DNA of 6,209 nt from NCBI GenBank assembly GCA_002774055.1, contig PEZL01000035.1, positions 830 to 7,038 on the forward strand. The letters are read 5' to 3'. The translations under genes were made by a program, and so were the position numbers. The DNA comes from Candidatus Tagabacteria bacterium CG09_land_8_20_14_0_10_41_14 (GTDB taxonomy: Bacteria > Patescibacteriota > Minisyncoccia > JAHISW01 > Tagabacteraceae). Below are positions 1 through 3,966 of this stretch, one piece after another. How positions within the stretch are numbered: position 1 is the stretch's first letter; each line of letters starts with the position of its first letter. The notes under the pieces are model-generated. The model was not told the DNA's origin. It saw only the letters and a program-made list of their open reading frames with translations, and ran no database searches.

Positions 1-195
1 AACCGTTACCTTCTCGTGCTCAATCACGGATTCGTGACCACTCTTGAGAATTGTTGCCACGAATTTCCGCGCAGAATCTGGGGTAATTTTGTCCTCGGAC
101 TTGTAGCATGTCCGGCCATACCGTTCCAGATTTTTTAGAATCTGTTCACCGTCAACCTCATCTTCAATGACAAAATGCGGCTTTAGTATTTCCAT
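1..195 (-). CDS. thyX: Flavin-dependent thymidylate synthase ThyX, N-terminal part (cut by window edge)
   Basis: ThyX methylates dUMP to dTMP using methylenetetrahydrofolate and FAD; it is a cytosolic tetramer and the alternative to ThyA. Only the first 65 codons lie in the window. The visible protein begins MEILKPHFVIEDEV. It carries the typical early ThyX pattern: a RTCYKS stretch at residues 28-33, a SARKFV helix at 41-46, then the family hallmark SGHESVIEH at 52-60, which matches the usual SGHxSVxEH segment. The diagnostic RHRxxSxxxxSxR motif would lie beyond the left edge. The ATG is chosen because an AAGGAGG ribosome binding site sits 7 bases upstream. The upstream neighbour on the same strand is a dead transposase, so thyX probably has its own promoter or reads through from an old one; no clear promoter was seen. 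Confidence 0.9.
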   Translation of the reverse strand, partial: MEILKPHFVIEDEVDGEQILKNLERYGRTCYKSEDKITPDSARKFVATILKSGHESVIEHEKVTV

Positions 196-202
196 TTTCT
201 TA

Positions 203-209
203 CCTCCTT
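203..209 (-). promoter_or_regulatory. Strong Shine-Dalgarno site of thyX
   Basis: On the minus strand this reads AAGGAGG, 7 bases before the thyX ATG. It fixes the thyX start. It stands out because yraN, nusA, the RAYT gene and the histidine kinase have no recognisable Shine-Dalgarno site. Confidence 0.8.
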
Positions 210-218
210 TTCAGTTAT

Positions 219-245
219 TTAGGTACAAATTAAGCCAAGCATCAT
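219..245 (-). other. Possible 8-codon leader ORF upstream of thyX
   Basis: The minus strand reads ATG ATG CTT GGC TTA ATT and continues to a TAA stop, giving MMLGLICT. An AAGGAGGG site (251-258) lies 5 bases before the first ATG, as good as the thyX site itself. The stop is 23 bases before the thyX ATG. This could be a translated leader peptide, or a chance frame in the degraded outer end of the adjacent insertion element, with an unused AGGAGG. Nothing here identifies a regulatory mechanism. Confidence 0.2.
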
Positions 246-267
246 CTTGACCCTCCTTTTAAGGAGA

Positions 268-1096
268 TTACAATAAATCAATTAAAAAAGAATTGTATTC
301 AATTAGCCATTCAGTCAGTCTTTTGTTAAATATATCACAATCGTAGGTAAGATTGCCAAGCTGAATAAACTCTTCTTTTAGTGTTCGGTTAAATCTCTCG
401 TCCACCGAATTATCCTGTGGCATTCTGGGTCTGGAATGATAATGAACAAGATTTAGCTTTTTCACGGCATCCCTAAAGTATTTGGCGAACTCCGAACCGT
501 TATCAGTCTGGATATTCTCAATCTTACCCTCCAACAGATAGTGCATCCTTTGAAGAAAATCGGCAGCATTAGAAGAAGCTTTGGTCTTGTACATTCTGGC
601 AAAAGCAATTTTAGAATAAACATCAATGCCGGTCAGAATATACCTTTTGCAGCCGTTCCAGTAAACCGTTAATCCATCAAAAGCCACAAGAAATCCTTGT
701 CTTTTCTCTTTTTTTAGCTCGGTAATACGTTTCTTAGACTGATTTCTCCTTCGTTTTTTCTTTAGTTTCTCGGTTTTTGCGGGATTGTAATATAGGCTGT
801 GTTTTTCGATGACTCGCTGGATTTTCCAAGAAGAGATTGCTTCTTGATACATCCCAGTTTCTGGTATTTTTGGGTCTCCGGCTTTTTTCTTCCAAAGATT
901 TCAATCTGCGCGGATTGTACCTCTTTTGCCAATAATAGAAGGTTTTTCTTGAAATGCCGAAATATCTGCAAGTTAAACTGACATTCCGGCATCGGTGATA
1001 ATAATCAAACCATTTTAGTCTTTTTTTGGCTTCCGGGCTTAATTGGGGCAAATACGCCAGCTTGCCGGCGCCCGGCATTGTAAATGAAATATTCAT
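268..1096 (-). pseudogene. IS481-like DDE transposase, frameshifted and 3'-truncated
   Basis: The gene is in two frames. The 5' piece (about 1096 to 850) encodes MNISFTMPGAG, then a helix-turn-helix: LSPEAKKRLKWF, the recognition helix around CRYFGISRKTFYYWQKRY, and the basic RRPKNTR linker. The reading then jumps +1 into the 3' piece (852-268), which begins YQEAISSWKIQRVIEKH. That piece carries the integrase core with the DDE triad: D in VAFDGLTVYW, D in QTDNGSEF, and E in DNSVDERFNRTLKEEF. The usual spacer with the second helical domain between the two pieces is missing, so a deletion of non-triplet length is the likely cause. The C-terminus is also wrong: after EWLIEYN the family normally has an RPHxSL segment, but here the frame ends SFLIDLL and stop. 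The slippery run AAAAAAG near 885 is in the wrong phase for IS3-style -1 frameshifting. The start at 1096 is inferred from conservation; an in-frame ATG at 1123 also exists. Inactive element. Confidence 0.85.
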
Positions 1097-1148
1097 AGTA
1101 ACACCATTATATCGTCCATTCATAAGATACTTTAGGGGTGTTACCTAT
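1095..1148. repeat. Inverted repeat at the upstream end of the IS481-like element
   Basis: ATAGTAACACC (1095-1105) and GGTGTTACCTAT (1137-1148) are inverted copies: eight perfect pairs (GTAACACC/GGTGTTAC), then ATA/TAT after a one-base offset. The arms enclose 31 bases that contain the candidate -10 box. The repeat could be a transposase-binding site, an operator, or part of the element end. Confidence 0.5.
1106..1111 (-). promoter_or_regulatory. Candidate -10 box of the IS481-like transposase
   Basis: The minus strand reads TATAAT nine bases before the ATG at 1096, which would start transcription nearly at the start codon. No convincing -35 hexamer was found at 16-18 bp. No Shine-Dalgarno site precedes the ATG. 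Confidence 0.3.
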
Positions 1149-1167
1149 GTATCTCATCTTTTGCAGA

Positions 1168-1195
1168 TAAAAAAACAAAAAATCGTTGACTTTTT
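1168..1195 (-). terminator. Weak A/T-rich terminator after tRNA-Gly
   Basis: Downstream of tRNA-Gly the minus strand reads AAAAAGTC-AAC-GATTTTTT, an 8-pair stem including one G-U pair with a 3-base loop, followed by G and a run of seven T. The stem is nearly all A-U, so strength is doubtful, but position and T-run fit an intrinsic terminator. Confidence 0.35.
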
Positions 1196-1200
1196 CTCGG

Positions 1201-1274
1201 TGGTGCGGGATAGGAGAATCGAACTCCTAACCTCAGTTTGGAAAACTGATATTATACCATTTAACTAATCCCGC
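1201..1274 (-). tRNA. tRNA-Gly(UCC), CCA end encoded
   Basis: A full cloverleaf can be drawn: acceptor GCGGGAT/ATCCCGC, D arm GTTA..TAAT, anticodon stem TCAGT/ACTGA with loop TTTCCAA giving anticodon TCC, a 4-base variable loop, and T arm AGGAG-TTCGATT-CTCCT. The discriminator A at 1204 is followed by an encoded CCA (1203-1201), unlike the neighbouring tRNA-Pro. It reads GGA codons, and by wobble other GGN. Confidence 0.95.
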
Positions 1275-1277
1275 GTT

Positions 1278-1293
1278 TGTTTCATGTGAAACG
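1278..1293. promoter_or_regulatory. parS-like palindrome, site 1
   Basis: TGTTTCATGTGAAACG, four bases beyond the 5' end of tRNA-Gly. Arms GTTTCA/TGAAAC with centre TG. It differs from the parS consensus TGTTTCACGTGAAACA at the centre (C to T) and at the last base. Confidence 0.55.
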
Positions 1294-1302
1294 TGTTTTG
1301 GG

Positions 1303-1406
1303 TGTGAATAATATGTGGATAATTTTTCTGTTTTTCTAAACGTTTTTTTAAAGACGTTATTTTTCAAAGATGTCCGATATGATTGTCCGATATAAATTTA
1401 TCCACT
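1303..1406. other. DnaA-box cluster around an AT-rich core (candidate origin)
   Basis: On the minus strand, TTATCCACA (1314-1322, exact consensus box) and TTATTCACA (1303-1311, fits TTATNCACA) lie in the same orientation, 11 bp apart start to start, about one helical turn. A third, one-mismatch box TTATCCACT lies on the plus strand at 1398-1406, so the boxes bracket about 75 bp of AT-rich DNA (1323-1397) with T-runs and a tandem direct repeat. The stretch lies in the gap between two tRNA genes and beside parS-like palindromes. Boxes, AT-rich core and repeats are seen; origin function is inferred. No dnaA or dnaN gene is in the window. Confidence 0.4.
1369..1393. repeat. Tandem direct repeat, two units
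   Basis: GATGTCCGATAT (1369-1380) is followed directly by GATTGTCCGATAT (1381-1393); the 10-mer TGTCCGATAT is identical in both, period 13 bp. It lies inside the DnaA-box-bracketed region, so it could be an iteron-like or unwinding-region element. A chance duplication is possible. Confidence 0.6.
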
Positions 1407-1413
1407 TTTGGTT

Positions 1414-1487
1414 TCGGAGTGCCGGGATTTGAACCCGGGATCTCCTGCTCCCAAAGCAGGCGCCCTAAGCCACTAGGCCACACTCCG
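1414..1487 (-). tRNA. tRNA-Pro(UGG), CCA end not encoded
   Basis: The cloverleaf is complete: acceptor CGGAGTG/CACTCCG (the C1-G72 pair is typical of bacterial tRNA-Pro), D stem GCC/GGC, anticodon stem CCTGC/GCAGG with loop TTTGGGA giving anticodon TGG and G37, variable loop AGATC, T arm CCGGG-TTCAAAT-CCCGG, discriminator A at 1414. The following bases are AACC, so CCA must be added enzymatically. It reads CCA codons, and by wobble other CCN. Confidence 0.95.
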
Positions 1488-1491
1488 TAAT

Positions 1492-1513
1492 AAATGTTTC
1501 ATATGAAACATTT
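1492..1513. promoter_or_regulatory. parS-like palindrome, site 2 (22-bp perfect)
   Basis: A perfect 22-bp palindrome with core TGTTTCATATGAAACA and AAA/TTT flanks, between yraN and tRNA-Pro. The parS core is complete except for centre TA instead of CG. As RNA it could fold into a hairpin and might also limit read-through from yraN into the tRNA genes. Confidence 0.6.
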
Positions 1514-1559
1514 TAAATTTTGAATTGTTATTTTGCATTTTTCGTTTTGCCTTTTGAAT

Positions 1560-1937
1560 TTACAATATCACGTCTTCCAATATCCTGATTTTACTCTTCC
1601 CTGTTTGATTGTTCAAATACACGGCTGCAACATCTATTTGAAAATCTGTTTCACATGAAACTTTTTTCTCAATCAGATAAGTGTTTATTGTTCGTTTTAA
1701 TCTTTCTTTTTTGAACTGCCGAACATTTTCTTCCGGTAGAAAGTTATCGAAATCTGTTTCATGTGAAACAGATTTGACTTCTATAAAGTATAAAATGTTA
1801 TTTTTTTTGGCTATTATGTCAATTTCTCCCCACTTTTTTTGGTAGTTTCTTTTAAGAATTTTAAAACCGCGTTTCACGTAATGTTTCACGGCAAAATCTT
1901 CGCCTTGCTCTCCAATTTTTAAGTGCAGGGGTTTCAT
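1560..1937 (-). CDS. yraN: YraN / UPF0102 family nuclease-fold protein
   Basis: A 125-residue protein of the UPF0102 family (restriction-endonuclease fold); the cellular role is unsettled and DNA processing is suspected from the fold. Visible family features are the N-terminal GEQGEDFAVKHYVKRGF helix (9-25), WGEIDII with the acidic D40, and FIEVK (51-55) with E53 and K55, which together form the PD-(D/E)XK-like site. The later QFKKERLKRTINTYL helix (74-88) and the FQIDVAAV strand (99-106) also fit. Length is normal. The gene starts 8 bases after nusA, so the two form an operon; no Shine-Dalgarno site is seen, so translation may be coupled to nusA. Two parS-like palindromes lie inside the frame and encode VSHETDF (57-63) and VSCETDF (93-99). 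A third overlaps the start codon. Two further half-sites GTTTCACG lie at 1871-1878 and 1883-1890. Confidence 0.9.
   Translation of the reverse strand: MKPLHLKIGEQGEDFAVKHYVKRGFKILKRNYQKKWGEIDIIAKKNNILYFIEVKSVSHETDFDNFLPEENVRQFKKERLKRTINTYLIEKKVSCETDFQIDVAAVYLNNQTGKSKIRILEDVIL
1647..1662. promoter_or_regulatory. parS-like palindrome, site 3 (inside yraN)
   Basis: TGTTTCACATGAAACT: arms GTTTCA/TGAAAC, centre CA. It encodes the VSCET stretch of YraN on the minus strand. Confidence 0.5.
1750..1775. promoter_or_regulatory. parS-like palindrome, site 4 (inside yraN, 12-bp arms)
   Basis: The arms are 12 bp each (AAATCTGTTTCA and its complement TGAAACAGATTT) around centre TG. This is the longest palindrome of the set, although it lies wholly in coding sequence (YraN VSHETDF). 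It contains the full 16-bp parS outline with a single centre change. Confidence 0.6.
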
Positions 1938-1944
1938 ATGAAAC
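1931..1944. promoter_or_regulatory. parS-like palindrome, site 5 (over the yraN start codon)
   Basis: GTTTCATATGAAAC, a perfect 14-bp palindrome with centre TA. It fills 7 of the 8 bases between nusA and yraN, and its second half contains the yraN ATG. In mRNA it could fold as GUUUC-AUAU-GAAAC, placing part of the start codon in the loop. Confidence 0.5.
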
Positions 1945-1945
1945 T

Positions 1946-3127
1946 TTATTCTTTTGGCTCTACTCCTTTTCCAGATACTTTTCCTTCTTCAGTGGCATGA
2001 GCAATTGATTCACCGGCCCGTGAACGAATGTCTATTTTCCAGCCGGTTAGTTTCGCTGCCAACCGGACGTTTTGTCCTCTTTTTCCAATAGCCAAAGAAA
2101 CCTGGTCTTCGTCAACTGTTACAACGGCTTCTTTTCCCCTTGGCTTTAATTCTACCTCTACGATTTTAGCTGGGGAGAGGGCTTGCGCTATAAAAGTTTC
2201 AGTATTTTCCGACCATTCTATTATGTCAATTTTTTCACCTCCCAATTCGGAAATAACTGTGCTTACTCTTACTCCTTTTTGGCCCACACAAGAACCAACC
2301 GGGTCTATTTCTTCTTTGTTGGAAGAAACGGCGATTTTGGAACGTGAACCGGCTTCTCGCGCCACGCTTTTTATTTCCACAACTCCGGCGCCTATTTCCG
2401 GCACTTCCATTTCAAAAAGTTTACTTAAGAATCTGGGATGAGAACGTGAAAGGTAAATATTTATGCCTTTGGCAGTTTGTTCAATAAGGAAAATAAGGGC
2501 TTTTATTCGTTCGCCGATCCTATATCTTTCTCCCCAAACCTGCTCATCTTTCGGCAAAACCGCTGTGGCGCGGCCCAAATCAAGGAAAATGTTGCCTCTT
2601 TCGGCTCTTTGGATGATACCACTCACCACTTCCCCCTCTTTTCCTTTGAATTCTCCGTAAATGGATTCCCTTTCCGCTTCCCTTATTCGTTGTATAATGA
2701 CCTGTTTTCCTGTTTGGGCGGCAATCCTGCCGTAATCTTTCTTGTTTTCAAGCGGAAAGACCAACTCTTCTCCGGGTTTTACGTCCTTTTTTATCTTTTT
2801 TGCCTCTTCTATCATAATATGCCGTTCGGGATTAAATCTGACTTTTGTTTCTTCGCTGGACTCTTCGCTTTCCTGTTTTTCCTGCGATTCGTTTTCTTCC
2901 GGTTCTTCTTTGAGCATTGATTCGGCTACCACCACTTTTATTTGGTTAAATTCGGTATTTCCGGAAGCTAAATCGAATTTTGCCTTTATTATTTGGCCTC
3001 TTTTGCCGTATTCCTTTTTGTACGCGGCCGCCAGGGCGTCTTCCAGTGTGGCGATTATTTGTTCTTTGGAAACGCCTCTTTCCGCTTCTAATTGTTCTAG
3101 CGTTGATTTAAGTATTTTTAAATCCAT
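1946..3127 (-). CDS. nusA: Transcription termination/antitermination factor NusA
   Basis: NusA binds RNA polymerase and nascent RNA, promotes pausing and hairpin-dependent termination, and takes part in antitermination complexes. The 393-residue protein shows the standard order. The N-terminal RNA-polymerase-binding domain (about 1-150) begins MDLKILKSTLEQLEAERG. An S1 domain lies at about 162-228 (GEVVSGIIQRAERGNIFLDL). KH1 (about 240-305) has DPVGSCVGQKGVRV, and KH2 (about 310-375) has SLAIGKRGQNVRLAAKLTGW. There is no C-terminal acidic repeat domain, as in many non-proteobacteria. Residues 73-95 of the N-terminal domain are a very acidic insertion (EEPEENESQEKQ and onward). The next gene in the transcript is yraN after 8 bases, not the usual infB, and no rimP precedes it. 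No Shine-Dalgarno site is visible. Transcription probably starts about 60 bases upstream and passes a terminator-like hairpin. Confidence 0.97.
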   Translation of the reverse strand: MDLKILKSTLEQLEAERGVSKEQIIATLEDALAAAYKKEYGKRGQIIKAKFDLASGNTEFNQIKVVVAESMLKEEPEENESQEKQESEESSEETKVRFNPERHIMIEEAKKIKKDVKPGEELVFPLENKKDYGRIAAQTGKQVIIQRIREAERESIYGEFKGKEGEVVSGIIQRAERGNIFLDLGRATAVLPKDEQVWGERYRIGERIKALIFLIEQTAKGINIYLSRSHPRFLSKLFEMEVPEIGAGVVEIKSVAREAGSRSKIAVSSNKEEIDPVGSCVGQKGVRVSTVISELGGEKIDIIEWSENTETFIAQALSPAKIVEVELKPRGKEAVVTVDEDQVSLAIGKRGQNVRLAAKLTGWKIDIRSRAGESIAHATEEGKVSGKGVEPKE

Positions 3128-3155
3128 GACAAAAATTGATGAATGATAATTTATT

Positions 3156-3187
3156 TAAAAAGTCCGTTGCGCAATGCCGAACGGACT
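3156..3187 (-). terminator. Terminator-like hairpin in the nusA leader (possible attenuator)
   Basis: On the minus strand, AGTCCGTT and AACGGACT form an 8-bp stem (3187-3180 with 3168-3161) around an 11-base loop, followed by a short T run reading GGACTTTTTAAA. It lies between the candidate nusA promoter and the nusA ATG, about 30 bases before the ATG. It could be an attenuator for nusA, a 5' stabilising hairpin, or the old terminator of the M42 gene that once ended here. Confidence 0.5.
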
Positions 3188-3195
3188 CTATTTTA

Positions 3196-3223
3196 AGTAT
3201 ATATTATCTTTTTTTCTTGTCAA
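3196..3223 (-). promoter_or_regulatory. Candidate sigma70-type promoter of nusA-yraN
   Basis: The minus strand has TTGACA (3223-3218), a 16-bp spacer, then TATACT (3201-3196). Expected transcription start is near 3189, immediately before the hairpin. The -35 box touches the left edge of the RAYT element. Confidence 0.55.
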
Positions 3224-3230
3224 ATTATAT

Positions 3231-3261
3231 AAAACTATTGAAGTTGAACTTCAATAGTTTT
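3231..3261. repeat. RAYT-associated palindrome, copy 1
   Basis: Perfect 15-bp arms, AAAACTATTGAAGTT and its complement, around a single G. The symmetry continues outward imperfectly (AAATTATAT against ATAATTT). It lies just upstream of the transposase gene and contains its candidate -35 box. Confidence 0.85.
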
Positions 3262-3266
3262 ATAAT
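3238..3266 (+). promoter_or_regulatory. Candidate promoter of the RAYT-like gene
   Basis: TTGAAG (3238-3243), a 17-bp spacer and a perfect TATAAT (3261-3266). Transcription would begin at about 3273, with the ATG at 3274, so the mRNA would be leaderless or nearly so. The -35 box and spacer lie in the palindrome. Confidence 0.5.
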
Positions 3267-3273
3267 TTCGTTA

Positions 3274-3966
3274 ATGTATGTAAAACCACAATTTACAGAA
3301 GATAAGGTGTATCATATATATAACCGCGGCGTCGAAAAGAGACAAATTTTTATGGAAGATAAGGATTATTTTCGTTTTATTCATGATTTGTTTGAATTTA
3401 ATGACGAGAGAGCTGTTTTGAATACGAATTATTATTTCAATCCGCAAACTATGGAAGTTGAACTCCGATATTTTAAAAAAGAAGTCGAGCCGAGAAAATT
3501 ATTGGTGGAGATACTTGTTTTTGTGTTGATGCAGAATCATTTTCATTTGCTCGTTAAACAGAGAATTGATAATGGGGTTGTAAAATTTATGCAGAAAATG
3601 GGAACTGGTTACACAAATTATTTTAATAAAAAATATGAACGAGTGGGATCTTTATTCCAGGGAAGGTTTAAGGCTGTAATGATTGATGAGGACGCACATT
3701 TTCTTCATATTCCTCATTATCTTCATTCAAATCCTCTTAACTATGGAAGTTCAACTTCCATAGTTGGGCAGATTGAATTTTTGGAAAATTATAGATGGAG
3801 TAGCTTCCCGGATTACGTTGGCAAGAAAAATTTTCCTTCGTTGACCCAACGAAAATTTTTGTTAGATTTTTTTGGCGGCGAGGAACAATATAAAAGAAAG
3901 ACAATTGAATGGTTGAAAGAAAGACAGCAAAATTCAGAAAAAATTAAGGATTTTGTTCTTGAATAA
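3274..3966 (+). CDS. REP-associated tyrosine (RAYT-like, Y1/HUH) transposase
   Basis: Single-strand HUH transposase of the TnpA_REP/IS200-like Y1 family, which nicks palindromic DNA through a tyrosine. The chosen start gives 230 residues beginning MYVKPQFTEDKVYHIYNRG, the typical family opening. The HUH motif is NHFHLLV (88-94). The catalytic tyrosine region is GYTNYFNKKYERVGSLFQGRF (112-132, Y113 or Y116 most likely). A C-terminal RWSSFPDY segment is also family-like. A longer frame exists from a TTG at 3136, but its extra 46 residues run antisense through the nusA leader and promoter and through palindrome copy 1, so it is rejected. No Shine-Dalgarno site. Palindrome copies lie directly upstream, directly downstream and twice inside the gene, the last two encoding MEVEL and YGSSTSIV. 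The gene overlaps the runaway tail of the truncated M42 frame in antisense. The frame is intact, so it may be active. Confidence 0.88.
   Translation: MYVKPQFTEDKVYHIYNRGVEKRQIFMEDKDYFRFIHDLFEFNDERAVLNTNYYFNPQTMEVELRYFKKEVEPRKLLVEILVFVLMQNHFHLLVKQRIDNGVVKFMQKMGTGYTNYFNKKYERVGSLFQGRFKAVMIDEDAHFLHIPHYLHSNPLNYGSSTSIVGQIEFLENYRWSSFPDYVGKKNFPSLTQRKFLLDFFGGEEQYKRKTIEWLKERQQNSEKIKDFVLE
3447..3473. repeat. RAYT-associated palindrome, copy 2 (degenerate, inside gene)
   Basis: Left arm AACTATGGAAGTT, centre G, right arm AACTCCGATATTT, which departs from the perfect complement at three of 13 positions. It encodes T-M-E-V-E-L-R-Y within the transposase. Confidence 0.5.
3739..3765. repeat. RAYT-associated palindrome, copy 3 (perfect, inside gene)
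   Basis: Perfect 13-bp arms AACTATGGAAGTT and AACTTCCATAGTT around a single C, within the transposase frame (peptide N-Y-G-S-S-T-S-I-V). The left arm is identical to that of copy 2, but the centre base is C instead of G. Confidence 0.8.

Noticed and set aside
880..892. AAAAAAG run as a programmed -1 frameshift joining the two transposase frames
   Set aside because: The downstream frame is +1 relative to the upstream one, and the heptamer is not in the zero-frame phase required for -1 slippage. Missing conserved sequence points to deletion instead.
762..992. A 76-codon minus-strand frame between the two transposase pieces
   Set aside because: It is the third frame across the helix-turn-helix segment; it shows only shadow sequence and no domain of its own.
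1323..1345. DnaA-trio (origin unwinding) repeat next to the DnaA boxes
   Set aside because: The T-rich stretch does not keep the three-base [G/A]A[T/A] rhythm on either strand for more than one or two units.
1278..1944. CRISPR array from the repeated GTTTCA..TGAAAC units
   Set aside because: The units are short palindromes at uneven spacing (about 100-220 bp), two of them inside a gene; there are no spacers or cas genes.
2028..2920. Several plus-strand open frames across nusA
   Set aside because: They are antisense shadows of the well-supported NusA reading frame.
3136..3273. TTG-initiated N-terminal extension of the RAYT-like protein
   Set aside because: The extra 46 residues cross the nusA leader hairpin, the nusA promoter and palindrome copy 1, have no family similarity, and are out of keeping with the typical MYVKPQF-like start.
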